A DNA stretch of 64,000 nucleotides from Annona cherimola (GCA_030490835.1 CM059971.1:52314012-52378011), one strand, 5' to 3'. Numbered from the stretch's first letter, positions 1 to 10,973 are shown. The notes: generated by a model from the letters alone, not told the origin. Made by a program: numbers and translations.

Positions 1-127
1 CGGTAGCCATGATGAGTTGCTTCATACGAAGCTTCCAATATCCAAAATTGTTCCCATCAAAGAACGGTGGCCTTGTAAAGGATTGGCCTTCAGCAAATGC
101 GGGAACGGAAGTAGATTGGGATGCCAT
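1..127 (-). CDS. gag: Partial gag N-terminus of second tandem copy A'
   Basis: The first 42-43 codons of a Copia gag, reading leftward off the window edge. The start codon is ATG at 125-127. The sequence is the same as the gag start at 9096-9222 as far as I can read. It lies directly downstream (minus sense) of a PBS and an LTR, so it is the start of another internal region and not the end of element A. The rest of this copy is outside the window, so its integrity is unknown. Confidence 0.85.
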   Translation of the reverse strand, partial: MASQSTSVPAFAEGQSFTRPPFFDGNNFGYWKLRMKQLIMAT

Positions 128-161
128 TTCAATAAGATCTCTTTGATAAACTCAAAGACCT

Positions 162-173
162 GCTCTGATACCA
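162..173 (-). other. Primer-binding site of copy A'
   Basis: Minus-strand TGGTATCAGAGC, complementary to the 3' end of plant initiator tRNA-Met. It is two bases inside the LTR end at 176. It primes minus-strand DNA synthesis in Copia elements. Its presence left of the LTR shows that this LTR also acts as the 5' LTR of a second internal region. Confidence 0.88.
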
Positions 174-175
174 CT

Positions 176-1878
176 TGTTGGTCCCGAGTTGATGGCTAAA
201 CCCAAGAGGGGAGGGGTGAATTGGGTTCTTTAAAATTTCTTTGGTAAACTTAAAAATCTTAACCCCTTGAAAAAGTTAATCCCCTTTTTAAGCGAATGGA
301 GAGCAAATAAGATAAAGCAGTAAAAATAAGTAGAACACAAGATTTATAGTGGTTCGGGCAAACCTTCCCTACTCCACTCTTCCAAGCTCACACTCCGTTG
401 TGACTTGGGTTCCACTATGTATTCCAAGAATACACTTAGAGTCACCGCTCTCTTCTAGATTCAAAGCTCTAGGGGGCATACACAACTAGAGCCACTTGCT
501 CTCTTCTAGATTCAAAGCTCTAGGGGGCATATACAATCACTTGCACAAGTAGGTGATGAGTCTCACTCCAATCACACCCTACTTTGCATATACTTGATCT
601 TAGCTACTCAAGCTAAATCAAGATTTATACAACCAAATAAAGAAATGAATAAAAAAAAAACTACACTTTACAGATTTGTGTAGGCAGTTTTGAGCTCGAG
701 GAAGAAATCAAAAATAGCTTGAATGATGATTGTTGAAGCAACTTGCAGTTTGAAGCTCTTTCTTCCTTTGAAACACTCAAATATGGAGAAAAGGTATTTG
801 AAAGTCTTTCTTGCACTTCTTTTCTTTCTTTGATCTTTAGAGTAGTGTCTCTTGTTTCTTCTTACGTTCATTTGAATGTCCTTTTATAGATTGAGGAAAA
901 TATGAACGTTGTAGAAGTGGTTGGCGTGCAATAAATGAACTCCAACGTTCAAAAATTTGACCGTTATTCTCCAAGTCTAAGATGAAGTCGACTTGGTCTG
1001 CGACTTGGCTTCCAAGTCGCACATGGAGTCGACTTGGCCTGCGACTTGGGTTCTTCAGAAACTCAAGTCTGAGACTTGGGTCGACTTGGCTTTCAGACTT
1101 TAACTCAAGTCGATCCTGAAGTCGACTTGGGTTGCGACTTGGCTTGGTCTATTGCAGAAACGCCTTGATCTTCTTGAAATGTCTTGAATCTTGCAAACCA
1201 TTTGAAAGCTTTGAGTCCTTGCACAATATATGTATGTTCCTTGCTTTGCTTTGGACTCACTTGGTCTTCATGACTTGGATTTTACTTCATTTGGAAGCTA
1301 GCTTGAAGATTTGCTTTGAGCTTGATAGACTTGATTTGAATGTAGAACATGATTCTTAACTTTGAAATTGACTCATTTGTTTTTCATCTTGATTCCTTGG
1401 ACTTGAGTGATAAATCCTCTTGAATATCTTGAAAACAGCATCTTTGAAAGTTTGAACTTCTCAAGTCGTGGATGGAGTCGACCTGGCCTGCGACTTCACC
1501 CAAGTCGCACCTGGAGTCGACTTCGTTTGCGACTTCGTTATGTTCGTTTCCACTTTTCAGCTCTGGATACTCCAAGTCGATGCTGGAGTCGACTTCGTCT
1601 GCGACTTGACTTCCCAAGTCGCAAGTGGAGTCGACTTGACTTGCGACTTCACCTGTTGCCTTTTGGGATTCATTCTCAAGTCGATATTTGAGTCGACTTT
1701 GGGATCGACTTCACCCAAGTCGAAGTCCAAGTCGACTTGGAGATCGACTTGACCTCTTTGCTTTCCTTAAACATTTGTCAAACATGTTAGTACTCTTTAT
1801 ATACTCAAATAAGTTCTTGTTAATCATCAAAACTCAGGCTTTGGTCAATTTAGATTATTTTGAACATTGTTTCCAACA
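176..1878 (-). mobile_element. LTR shared by tandem copies (3' LTR of A, 5' LTR of A')
   Basis: 1703-bp LTR in minus orientation, reading TGTTGG...CCAACA. It matches 9271-10973 at an exact offset of 9095 bp with no difference noticed. To its right is a polypurine tract (3' LTR role for element A), and to its left are a PBS and gag start (5' LTR role for A'). U3 carries about ten GTCGAC-centred palindromes (AAGTCGACTT type, 980-1130 and 1470-1750), followed by a TATA box. A roughly 51-bp tandem duplication containing CTCTTCTAGATTC lies at about 447-545. Confidence 0.93.
881..889 (-). promoter_or_regulatory. LTR TATA box (shared LTR)
   Basis: Minus-strand CTATAAAAG lies downstream of the palindrome-rich U3 and of the paired AACGTT motifs. 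The same position carries a TATA box in the other family LTRs. Likely core promoter of the genomic RNA; no start site is shown. Confidence 0.6.
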
Positions 1879-1893
1879 ATCTCCCCCTTTTTG
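1879..1893 (-). other. Polypurine tract of element A
   Basis: Minus-strand CAAAAAGGGGGAGAT immediately abuts the TGTTGG of the 3' LTR. It is the expected RNase H-resistant primer for plus-strand DNA synthesis. A close second copy lies at the ORF3 stop (2276-2292). Confidence 0.85.
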
Positions 1894-2275
1894 ATGATTG
1901 ACAAAACTTCATTTGAGTTGATACCTTTCAAAAATTTCAAACATATTCATTTGAGAAAACAGAGCATATAGGTATCGTTGAACATATAATTTAGAGTTTT
2001 GAGAACATTTAATCATTTTGGCATAGAGTATGCTTGAATATCTTACAAGCCATATATTGAGTATTAATCATTAAGAGTACTTTGTATTGTAATCATTGAT
2101 CAAATATATCATTCATTCAACTCTGTATCAATCATATATAAACCAATTATCATATCAAACATCATTTCATATATATATGAAGTTTCATTACAGAATACAA
2201 TGAAGCATAAATGAAACTATCCTAGATACAAACTACCCAACCCAAAAATAAAAACACTCAAATCTAACCTGTCTT
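1894..2275 (-). other. 3' untranslated spacer between the two purine tracts of A
   Basis: About 380 bp, AT-rich, without coding potential. It separates the LTR-adjacent polypurine tract from the copy at the end of ORF3. Element C has the same spacer, shortened to about 250 bp. No other structure seen. Confidence 0.6.
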
Positions 2276-2292
2276 CCTCCCCCTTTTTGTCA
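2276..2292 (-). other. Second polypurine-tract-like motif at ORF3 end
   Basis: Minus-strand ACAAAAAGGGGGAGG just downstream of the ORF3 stop codon (2294-2296). It shares the core CAAAAAGGGGGAG with the real PPT at 1879-1893. Element C has the same pair (30890-30904 and 31156-31170). It may be an extra plus-strand primer site or a relic of a former LTR junction. Confidence 0.6.
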
Positions 2293-2293
2293 A

Positions 2294-3867
2294 TCATTCA
2301 AAAAGTACTAAAGACTTGGTAAATTGAAATTGAGAGATGGGATAGAGAATAGGTTTGATGGGACAATGATGGGCCGAGGAGTAAACAAGAGAAGCGTGAT
2401 CGGGAGTTGCCTCTCTATGAACTGAACCCGACTCGTAGGGATCGAGTTCAGGCATGAGTCTCTTTTTATGATGGCCTGAGGCAAGATGATAGCGAATATG
2501 TCGCATTTCCCGCTCGATTCTATCTTGTCGGGAATGCATATCTTCAAGTGCATTAAGGACACCGGTGACAAGACTTGTCATCCGGTTTTCTTGTTGTCCC
2601 ATTTCAGCCCTCATGGCTATGATTTCATCTTTCAAATCCTTTAGGGTGACCTCCTCAGAAGAGGTTGGAGGCACCCGTTCTCTTGCAGCGGACCCTTGTG
2701 GAGAATAGGATCCGTGCGATATGGGAGATGCTGGCTCCTCTTGAGCAGGTGGTGCCGCGGGAGGTTGCTCCCCCTCAGCTTGTGCATTGTCTGCTTGCTC
2801 TTCTTCTGTAGCTTCATGCCTTAGTTCAAGCAGATTGATCTTCATTCTCTGGATTAGTGCTTTATTTATGGCATTTGTGGATTTGAGCACTTCGAAAGTC
2901 TCGCCTTCAATATCCACTTTGAAGAATTCCAAAATCTTTGTGATCCATGTGCCATAGGGAAGGACTCCTCGTGGGTTGTCCTTTCTACTTGCCAAGGCTT
3001 CTAGAAATAATTTGGGTATGCTCACTTTGACCCTGTTGGCCACTTTCCATAATATCCCAGCTTCCTGTGGATTCAATTGATTTCTTCCACCGCCCTTTGG
3101 GTAGATGCAGTGGGCAATGAGAAGCCTTAGTACCCGAAGTCTGGGTGACAAATCCATGTACCGAAGGAATTTGATTCCCGGATGGTACTTGTTGCTCCGA
3201 GTGAGCTGATTATACATTTGATCCAAGGTGAGGTCTTCTGGGATAGGCTCATCCTCGTACGGGACTCCAAGTATGTGTCCTAAATGACTCATTACTTCAG
3301 TCGGTCCTGCAACTATCCCGATTCCAAGATCCATTTCGACTCCTTTGACGAATGTTCCAAAGTATTCTTCATCCCAAAGATAATAAAACATTCGAGTAAG
3401 ATCTGGATAGACCCTTTCGTCTTCCTTTAGCAAATTAGTCCATCCTTGAAAATCCAATAGATCTTCTATGTCGGATCCATATTCTTTCAGGAAATTAAAA
3501 TCTATAATCTTGGGTATGAATACCTTCCGTTCGTAGAACTTTTTGTAGAATCGGCTATGTTGGAGCTCGGTTTTGAAGTAGGTAGTGGGCATCTTCAATA
3601 CTTGGGCTTTCCCAGCTGCAGTGCCCCTTCTGCTTGTTCCGGATTGTGTGCTCTGTGAGGTTTGTTGATTTTCCGACCTGGGTGCTTGATCAGATGATTG
3701 AGTGGAGGTTTGGAATCGAACCCGTTTACCCGTCGAAGTTGAGGGTTCTTCTCGAACCCGTTTTGCAGGTGTCCTAGCTCTCCTAGGGACTTCTTCCTCA
3801 GTGTGAGATGTGGGAGGTCTAGGCACAGGCTTTTTGATGGTTTGGAGACGGCTTTCTTCGGGGCCAT
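2294..3867 (-). CDS. ORF3 of element A: 'putative plant transposon protein'-like, N-terminal frameshift
   Basis: Extra ORF between pol and the 3' LTR. The ATG at 3865-3867 starts MAPKKAVSK, as in element C (MAPKSRPPK). A one-base loss in an A-run near 3830 shifts the frame, after which 510 codons run open to 2294. The protein has a basic, Ser/Thr-rich N-terminus, then a conserved region of about 250 residues (from about residue 85 of the long ORF, with VYPDLTRMFYYLW, FVKGVE and LRLLIAHCIYPKG). A Pro/Glu-rich linker (about 350-400) and a heptad-like tail (about 400-455, containing QENRMTSLV) follow. The middle region resembles the plant family annotated 'putative plant transposon protein' (Transposase_32-like); this is recall from motif style, not a search. 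Function unknown: env-like, capsid-like or captured protein are all possible. The frameshift could be real or a sequencing error. Confidence 0.72.
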
Positions 3868-4355
3868 TGAGATGGGATTTATGGAATCTGAGAGGGAATG
3901 CTAGTGAAAGAGAGAAAGTTTGAGAGATAGTGTGAGAGAGAGCAAAAGAAGAGAGTTGAGAGAGAGAGAGACTAGGAGAGAGGCAGTGAGAGAGTAGGAG
4001 TCGCCGGAGAGGGAGAGGATTCCCGGAGAGAAAAAGGGAATCGATGGAGAAATGGAAATAGCCGGAGAAGAGAGAGATAAGAAAGAAACAGGGAAGCCGG
4101 AAAGAAATGAGTAAGAAAAGAAAGAGAAGAAGAAGAAATAGGCACGGAAGTCGGACGGTCGCGCTCGCGGAGTCGACTTGCCCTAGGCGAAGTCGACTTC
4201 GGTCCTTCTGGAGTCGACTTCGCCTGGAGGCGGAGTCGACTTCGACCCTAGCGGAGTCGACTTCGCTTCTGGAGGCGGAGTCGACTTGGCGTCCTTGGAG
4301 TCGACTTGACTTATCGACTTGACATTTTCCAATTTAATTTTCTTATTTATTTTTC
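3868..4355 (-). promoter_or_regulatory. pol-ORF3 spacer with AAGTCGACTT repeats and pyrimidine-rich leader
   Basis: In element sense, about 190 bp directly after pol (4140-4325) carry seven or more GTCGAC palindromes of the kind otherwise found in LTR U3. A strongly TC-rich stretch (about 3890-4130) then leads into the ORF3 ATG. Element C has the same design. I infer a possible separate promoter or enhancer plus 5' leader for ORF3; no TATA box is visible. Pyrimidine patches are common at plant start sites. Confidence 0.5.
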
Positions 4356-7300
4356 CTAGTTTAGCTCTATCATTCCCATATCATTCCTAATCTTATAAAA
4401 TGAGTCCTTGGCTAGAGGTTTGGTAAAAATATCAGCAATTTGGTCTTCTGTTTTTACATATTCTAAGCACACATCACGATTTTCAACATGTTCACGAATA
4501 AAATGATGTCTCACATCAATATGTTTGGTTCTAGAATGCAATACAGGATTTTTAGTCAAACAAATTGCACTTGTATTATCACATCTAATAGGAATATCAA
4601 CATAATCAATACCATAATCCTTTAATTGCTGTTTCATCCAAAGTAATTGGGCACAACAACTACCGGTGGCTATGTATTCGGCTTCTGCAGTAGATAGTGC
4701 AACACTTGTTTGTTTTCTTGAATGCCATGAAACTAGCATATGTCCAAGAAATTGACAAGTTCCACTGGTACTTTTTCTATCTACTTTATATCCGGCAAAG
4801 TCTGCATCCGAATAGCCGATTAGATCAAAGGTTGACCCCTTTGGATACCATAGTCCAAGGTTTGTAGTTTTCATCAAATATTTAAAAATTCTTTTTACAG
4901 CAAGTAGATGTGATTCTTTGGGACATGCTTGAAATCTAGAGCACATACAAACACTAAATAAGATATCGGGTCTAGAAGCAGTTAAATAAAGCAAAGATCC
5001 TATCATGCTCCTATAAAGCTTTTGATCGATACTTTTACCGTTTTCATCCGTGTCGATTTTGATTGTTGAGCTCATTGGAGTGTTTGCCCCTTTGCTATTC
5101 TGCATTCCAAATTTCTTGAGCATCTCTTTGACATACTTGGACTGGTTCAGAAATATTCCTTCACTTTGTTGCTTGATTTGTAGTCCAAGGAAGAAATTTA
5201 ATTCTCCCATCATGCTCATTTCGAACTCGCTCTGCATTATCTTAGAAAATTCTTGACAAAGATTTTCATCAGTAGCACCGAATATTATGTCATCCACATA
5301 AATCTGTACAATCAAAATATTTTTATTTTTGTACTTGATGAATAAAGTAGTGTCTACTTTCCCTCTTTGAAACTCATGATCAATCAAGAATCTATTTAAC
5401 CTTTCATACCAAGCTCTTGGTGCTTGTTTTAGTCCATATAATGCTTTGGTTAATTTATAAACAAACTTTGATTGATTCTTTTCTTCAAAACCAGGGGGTT
5501 GTTCAACATATACTTCTTCATTCAAATAACCATTCAAAAATGCACTCTTCACATCCATTTGGAACAATTTGAAATTCATATGTGAAGCGAATGCTAATAA
5601 GATACGTATGGCTTCTAATCTAGCCACGGGTGCATATGATTCTTCAAAATCAATTCCTTCTTCTTGGGAGTACCCTTTGGCTACTAATCGTGCCTTGTTT
5701 CTAATTACAAGACCGCTTTCGTCTAATTTGTTCCTAAATACCCATTTTGTACCAATGACTATATGATTGTTTGGTCTAGGAACTAAATGCCATACATTGT
5801 TTCTTTCGAATTGATTTAGCTCTTCTTGCATTGAAATAACCCAATGTTCATCATTAAGAGCTTGTTCAATGGTATTTGGTTCAATTTTCGATACAAACGC
5901 ATATTGGCCATAAACGTTTTGTTTTGATCTTCTAGTTTTTACTCTTTCATATATGTTTCCAATAACTTGTTCAATTGGATGGGCATTTTTGAACTTTAAA
6001 TCAGTTGGAGGTTTGTAAGAGTCATTACCTTCACTTACCTCTTCCTCCTCTGGATTTTCTGGCTTGAGCTCGAGTTCCTTTGGTTGTTCTTTGCTTTTTG
6101 TCTCATCTGCATCACTTAGTTCATCCTCCTTTCTCGGACTTTGGTTAATTTCATCAAATACAACATGTATGGATTCTTCTACAACTTGATTTCGTTTGTT
6201 GAATACTCTATATGCTTTGCTATTTGAAGAATAACCAAGGAATATAGCCTCATCGCTTTTGGTATCTAATTTGCCCAAATTGGTTTTTCCATTGTTTAAA
6301 ACATAGCATGTACATCCAAAAGCATGAAAATATGAGATATTTGGTTTCCTTCCTTTCCATAGTTCATATGGGGTCTTTTTCAAGATTGCTCGAATGGTAA
6401 CTCGGTTCAAAACATGACAAGCTGTACTCACAGCTTCACCCCAAAATTTCTTGGATAGATTGCTCTCATTTAGCATAGTTCTAGCCATCTCTTGTATAGT
6501 TCTATTTTTCCTTTCAACTACTCCATTTTGTTGTGGAGTTCTTGGTGCAGAAAATGTGTGGTGAATTCTTTTCCCATTACAAAATTCCATGAATCGTTTG
6601 TTTTCGAATTCGCCACCATGATCGCTTCTTATGGTCACAATAGTACTCTGTTTTTCATTTTGCACCAAATTCACAAAAGTTGCAAACATAGAGAAGGCTT
6701 CATCTTTACTAGCTAAGAGAATTATCCATGTGAATCTTGAAAAATCATCAACTATGACAAATACATATTTCTTTCCACCAATGGTTAGAATGTCGGATGG
6801 CCCGTATAGATCCATATGTAGCAATTCAAGTGGCTTAGTGGTGGAAATTTCCTTTTTGGTAGAGAAAGGCATCTTGGGTTGTTTTGATAATTGACATGCC
6901 TTGCAAATCTTGTCTTTGTCATATTTCAATTTTGGTAATCCTTCTACCAAATTCTTTTTCCATAGGGTCTTTATATTTCCCATGTTTACATGTCCAAGCC
7001 TTTTATGCCAAACCCATGGATCATTATCAATGGCCATAAGACATTGATCATTCAATTCATCAAGTGAAACCAAATAAACATTTCCATGTCTTTTACCACT
7101 AAACATGATATGTTCTCCATCAAATACATTACATATAGATGATTCAAACACAACTTTATATCCTTTATCACATAATTGGCTAATACTCATTAAATTGTGT
7201 TTGAGTCCTTCAACAAATAAAACATCTTCCATGCATGCATTTGAGATACTAAGTATATTTCCTTTACCTTTAATTTTACCTTTTTCATTATTTCCAAAGG

Positions 7301-7460
7301 CAACCATTCCATCGTTGCAAGGCTTAAGTTTATGAAACAAACTTCTTTCACCGGTCATATGCCTTGAACAACCGCTATCCATGAACCATTCATTGTTTGC
7401 CTTTGCCTTAAAACATGTCTGAAAAATAAGGAAATAAATCTTATCTTTTTGGTACCCATT
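4356..7460 (-). CDS. pol: Intact Copia pol polyprotein, element A
   Basis: Encodes protease, integrase, reverse transcriptase and RNase H. The first ATG is at 7382 (1008 residues to the stop), but the frame is open up to 7460, upstream of the gag stop, in the +1 frame relative to gag. Numbered from that ATG: protease active site DSG (2-4); GAG-pre-integrase zinc site H126, H131, C160, C163; integrase D191, D254, E290 (D-62-D-35-E spacing); [13 protein letters not shown] with D610 and YVDD at 695-698; RNase H YSDADF (D859), TAEAEY, CDN (D935) and the HIDVRHHF tail. No stop or frameshift interrupts it, so the enzyme set looks complete. The ATG falls inside the protease motif, so translation probably enters by frameshift or another route from gag rather than at this ATG. 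Confidence 0.95.
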   Translation of the reverse strand, partial: NGYQKDKIYFLIFQTCFKAKANNEWFMDSGCSRHMTGERSLFHKLKPCNDGMVAFGNNEKGKIKGKGNILSISNACMEDVLFVEGLKHNLMSISQLCDKGYKVVFESSICNVFDGEHIMFSGKRHGNVYLVSLDELNDQCLMAIDNDPWVWHKRLGHVNMGNIKTLWKKNLVEGLPKLKYDKDKICKACQLSKQPKMPFSTKKEISTTKPLELLHMDLYGPSDILTIGGKKYVFVIVDDFSRFTWIILLASKDEAFSMFATFVNLVQNEKQSTIVTIRSDHGGEFENKRFMEFCNGKRIHHTFSAPRTPQQNGVVERKNRTIQEMARTMLNESNLSKKFWGEAVSTACHVLNRVTIRAILKKTPYELWKGRKPNISYFHAFGCTCYVLNNGKTNLGKLDTKSDEAIFLGYSSNSKAYRVFNKRNQVVEESIHVVFDEINQSPRKEDELSDADETKSKEQPKELELKPENPEEEEVSEGNDSYKPPTDLKFKNAHPIEQVIGNIYERVKTRRSKQNVYGQYAFVSKIEPNTIEQALNDEHWVISMQEELNQFERNNVWHLVPRPNNHIVIGTKWVFRNKLDESGLVIRNKARLVAKGYSQEEGIDFEESYAPVARLEAIRILLAFASHMNFKLFQMDVKSAFLNGYLNEEVYVEQPPGFEEKNQSKFVYKLTKALYGLKQAPRAWYERLNRFLIDHEFQRGKVDTTLFIKYKNKNILIVQIYVDDIIFGATDENLCQEFSKIMQSEFEMSMMGELNFFLGLQIKQQSEGIFLNQSKYVKEMLKKFGMQNSKGANTPMSSTIKIDTDENGKSIDQKLYRSMIGSLLYLTASRPDILFSVCMCSRFQACPKESHLLAVKRIFKYLMKTTNLGLWYPKGSTFDLIGYSDADFAGYKVDRKSTSGTCQFLGHMLVSWHSRKQTSVALSTAEAEYIATGSCCAQLLWMKQQLKDYGIDYVDIPIRCDNTSAICLTKNPVLHSRTKHIDVRHHFIREHVENRDVCLEYVKTEDQIADIFTKPLAKDSFYKIRNDMGMIELN

Positions 7461-9222
7461 TTATGGGTCCATTTGGGTTAGTAATAGAATCTAATCTAAG
7501 TTGATCTAACTTTGAAAGCCCAAATCTTGTGTTTCTTGGAACCCAAACTAATTTAGCACCATGGTCATATAGTTTCTTAAAATTACATTTGTAAGTTTTA
7601 TGACCCATCTTATTGCAGAAATTACAAGCCAAAGGTAATCTTGGAGTAGGTCTCCAAGCATACAAAGGTTCAATCATTGGTCTTCTAGTCCACTTAAAAT
7701 TTTTCTTTTGTGGCTTGTATATAGATGCAGTTTTAGTTTGATATTTCTCAAGTAATTTCACATTTGATTTTCTACTTTCTCCTTGCTCAAATGTATGATA
7801 CCCAAGACCTCTTTTATGTGTTTGGGAGGTCATATTCAAAAACATTTTGACGCTTTCTCCTGGATTAGAGAACTTAGCTAATGATTCATTCAATGATTTG
7901 TTCTCCTTTTTTAGCAAATCATTTTCTTCTGCAAGTTTACCATTTACAATTATTACTGCATCACATTGTTTTTTCTTAATTGTAAACTTGCTTCCTAATT
8001 TCTTCATTTCTTCATATAAAGAATCATATGCCATTTGTAGCTCATCTAATTCAGCACATTTGAGACATTCATGAGAGGAAGAATAACTTGAATTAGGAAG
8101 GGAGAGTTTGGAACTTACCTCTTCATTGCTTGTGCATTTTGTTGAGGTAGTTTGTTCTCCTTGCTCGATTTGTGCCATACAGCAAATTCTCGCACATTCT
8201 TCCGCTTCGATTTCGTCGGTTGAGGACCTACTCGTTGTAGATTCCTCGTCATTCACGTACATGCCTCTTCCTTTATATTTCTGAAATCTTCTATTGTCCC
8301 CTCGATCCTTTCTTTGTTCTTTTGCCTTGTTTTCTTCGGGAGTTGGACATTGGGCTTGCATATGTCCCGAACCGCCGCATCGGTAGCACTTGGTTGATTC
8401 TTTCTTCTTCTCTCGGGGAGTTCTTTCTTTGAAGCTTCTGAAATTTTTGCCTTTCCTCACAAATTTTCTGAATCGTTTTGTGAGTAGAGCAATCTCGTCG
8501 TTATTTTGAGAAGAAGATGTGTCATCGGTGTCTTGTGCGGCTTTTAAGGCAATTGCTCTTTTGCCCCTGTGTTGATCTTCATTCCTTTTCTTAATTAGCT
8601 CATGTGACATAAGTGAGCTAATTAAGTTTTCAAGCTTCAGCGTGTTGAGGTCTTTGGCTTCTTCAATTGCAGTGATCTTTGGAGTCCATGATTCGGGTAG
8701 AGCTCTTAAAATCTTCATGACCTGCTCAGATTCAGATATTGCTTTTCCAAGACCTTTTAAAGCATTAGTAATCTTAGAGAATCTAGCAAACATTTCAGAA
8801 ATATTTTCTGTTTCTAGCATTCTAAAGTTCTCTAGTTCTCCAATCAAAATATTCCTTCTCGTCCCTTGGACTTGAGAAGTTCCTTCGTAGATAGAGGTTA
8901 GTGTATCCCATATCTCTTTGGCGGTTAAGCAAGAGGATACTCTATCATACTCGGAGGCAGTGAGAGCACAAAATAAGGAGTTCATAGCTTTGACATTGCT
9001 CTTCACTATTCTTACTTCCTCATCGGTCCATTTGGAAGCTCGTTCATCGGTAGGCAATATTACTCCATCTTGGATAGCAATCCAAGAGTCCATATCGGTA
9101 GCCATGATGAGTTGCTTCATACGAAGCTTCCAATATCCAAAATTGTTCCCATCAAAGAACGGTGGCCTTGTAAAGGATTGGCCTTCAGCAAATGCGGGAA
9201 CGGAAGTAGATTGGGATGCCAT
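7441..9222 (-). CDS. gag: Intact Copia gag, element A
   Basis: 593-residue structural protein that would form the virus-like particle and bind the RNA. The start [11 protein letters not shown] at 9220-9222 lies 35 bp downstream of the PBS. The N-terminal half is typical Copia gag ([13 protein letters not shown] near 22-35, [24 protein letters not shown]). A CCHC zinc knuckle lies at C279, C282, H287, C292 in a basic region. It is followed by an acidic Ser/Thr stretch, a heptad-like coiled-coil region (about 388-455) and an unusual second CCHC at C533, C536, H541, C546. The stop follows KWVPKR. The same layout is present in the broken copies B, C and F. No disabling change seen. Confidence 0.95.
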   Translation of the reverse strand: MASQSTSVPAFAEGQSFTRPPFFDGNNFGYWKLRMKQLIMATDMDSWIAIQDGVILPTDERASKWTDEEVRIVKSNVKAMNSLFCALTASEYDRVSSCLTAKEIWDTLTSIYEGTSQVQGTRRNILIGELENFRMLETENISEMFARFSKITNALKGLGKAISESEQVMKILRALPESWTPKITAIEEAKDLNTLKLENLISSLMSHELIKKRNEDQHRGKRAIALKAAQDTDDTSSSQNNDEIALLTKRFRKFVRKGKNFRSFKERTPREKKKESTKCYRCGGSGHMQAQCPTPEENKAKEQRKDRGDNRRFQKYKGRGMYVNDEESTTSRSSTDEIEAEECARICCMAQIEQGEQTTSTKCTSNEEVSSKLSLPNSSYSSSHECLKCAELDELQMAYDSLYEEMKKLGSKFTIKKKQCDAVIIVNGKLAEENDLLKKENKSLNESLAKFSNPGESVKMFLNMTSQTHKRGLGYHTFEQGESRKSNVKLLEKYQTKTASIYKPQKKNFKWTRRPMIEPLYAWRPTPRLPLACNFCNKMGHKTYKCNFKKLYDHGAKLVWVPRNTRFGLSKLDQLRLDSITNPNGPIKWVPKR

Positions 9223-9256
9223 TTCAATAAGATCTCTTTGATAAACTCAAAGACCT

Positions 9257-9268
9257 GCTCTGATACCA
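9257..9268 (-). other. Primer-binding site of element A
   Basis: Minus-strand TGGTATCAGAGC, complementary to the initiator tRNA-Met 3' end, two bases inside the 5' LTR. Confidence 0.92.
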
Positions 9269-9270
9269 CT

Positions 9271-10973
9271 TGTTGGTCCCGAGTTGATGGCTAAACCCAA
9301 GAGGGGAGGGGTGAATTGGGTTCTTTAAAATTTCTTTGGTAAACTTAAAAATCTTAACCCCTTGAAAAAGTTAATCCCCTTTTTAAGCGAATGGAGAGCA
9401 AATAAGATAAAGCAGTAAAAATAAGTAGAACACAAGATTTATAGTGGTTCGGGCAAACCTTCCCTACTCCACTCTTCCAAGCTCACACTCCGTTGTGACT
9501 TGGGTTCCACTATGTATTCCAAGAATACACTTAGAGTCACCGCTCTCTTCTAGATTCAAAGCTCTAGGGGGCATACACAACTAGAGCCACTTGCTCTCTT
9601 CTAGATTCAAAGCTCTAGGGGGCATATACAATCACTTGCACAAGTAGGTGATGAGTCTCACTCCAATCACACCCTACTTTGCATATACTTGATCTTAGCT
9701 ACTCAAGCTAAATCAAGATTTATACAACCAAATAAAGAAATGAATAAAAAAAAAACTACACTTTACAGATTTGTGTAGGCAGTTTTGAGCTCGAGGAAGA
9801 AATCAAAAATAGCTTGAATGATGATTGTTGAAGCAACTTGCAGTTTGAAGCTCTTTCTTCCTTTGAAACACTCAAATATGGAGAAAAGGTATTTGAAAGT
9901 CTTTCTTGCACTTCTTTTCTTTCTTTGATCTTTAGAGTAGTGTCTCTTGTTTCTTCTTACGTTCATTTGAATGTCCTTTTATAGATTGAGGAAAATATGA
10001 ACGTTGTAGAAGTGGTTGGCGTGCAATAAATGAACTCCAACGTTCAAAAATTTGACCGTTATTCTCCAAGTCTAAGATGAAGTCGACTTGGTCTGCGACT
10101 TGGCTTCCAAGTCGCACATGGAGTCGACTTGGCCTGCGACTTGGGTTCTTCAGAAACTCAAGTCTGAGACTTGGGTCGACTTGGCTTTCAGACTTTAACT
10201 CAAGTCGATCCTGAAGTCGACTTGGGTTGCGACTTGGCTTGGTCTATTGCAGAAACGCCTTGATCTTCTTGAAATGTCTTGAATCTTGCAAACCATTTGA
10301 AAGCTTTGAGTCCTTGCACAATATATGTATGTTCCTTGCTTTGCTTTGGACTCACTTGGTCTTCATGACTTGGATTTTACTTCATTTGGAAGCTAGCTTG
10401 AAGATTTGCTTTGAGCTTGATAGACTTGATTTGAATGTAGAACATGATTCTTAACTTTGAAATTGACTCATTTGTTTTTCATCTTGATTCCTTGGACTTG
10501 AGTGATAAATCCTCTTGAATATCTTGAAAACAGCATCTTTGAAAGTTTGAACTTCTCAAGTCGTGGATGGAGTCGACCTGGCCTGCGACTTCACCCAAGT
10601 CGCACCTGGAGTCGACTTCGTTTGCGACTTCGTTATGTTCGTTTCCACTTTTCAGCTCTGGATACTCCAAGTCGATGCTGGAGTCGACTTCGTCTGCGAC
10701 TTGACTTCCCAAGTCGCAAGTGGAGTCGACTTGACTTGCGACTTCACCTGTTGCCTTTTGGGATTCATTCTCAAGTCGATATTTGAGTCGACTTTGGGAT
10801 CGACTTCACCCAAGTCGAAGTCCAAGTCGACTTGGAGATCGACTTGACCTCTTTGCTTTCCTTAAACATTTGTCAAACATGTTAGTACTCTTTATATACT
10901 CAAATAAGTTCTTGTTAATCATCAAAACTCAGGCTTTGGTCAATTTAGATTATTTTGAACATTGTTTCCAACA
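9271..10973 (-). mobile_element. 5' LTR of element A
   Basis: 1703 bp, TGTTGG...CCAACA in plus reading. It appears identical to the LTR at 176-1878. It contains the U3 palindrome array (about 10070-10225 and 10560-10850), a TATA box and the duplicated block near 9540-9640. It abuts B pol sequence at 10974. Confidence 0.95.
9976..9984 (-). promoter_or_regulatory. 5' LTR TATA box of element A
   Basis: Minus-strand CTATAAAAG, downstream of the palindrome array and the AACGTT pair. Likely drives the genomic RNA. This copy has GGCGTGC where other LTRs have GGCGCGC at the conserved upstream site. Confidence 0.65.

Larger units (their letters stand above)
176..10973 (-). mobile_element. Complete Copia retrotransposon A
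   Basis: Full-length 10.8-kb element in minus orientation: 5' LTR 9271-10973, PBS 9257-9268, gag 7441-9222, pol 4356-7460, spacer 3868-4355, ORF3 2294-3867, PPT 1879-1893, 3' LTR 176-1878. The two LTRs look identical and gag and pol have no internal stops, so the copy is very young. The only damage seen is a one-base frameshift near the ORF3 start. It is inserted in the pol of older element B; the right flank begins aatac at 10974. The left flank is not seen because the left LTR is shared with copy A'. Confidence 0.93.

Noticed and set aside
1384..1752. Open frames of 60-110 codons inside LTRs (Arg/Leu/Ser- or Glu-Val-Asp-Ser-rich)
   Set aside because: They are translations of the AAGTCGACTT repeat units, occur in several frames on both strands and repeat in every LTR.
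3595..3867. Separate 90-codon gene starting MAPKKAVSK
   Set aside because: It is the out-of-frame start of ORF3; comparison with C shows the same start leads into the long ORF after correcting one base.
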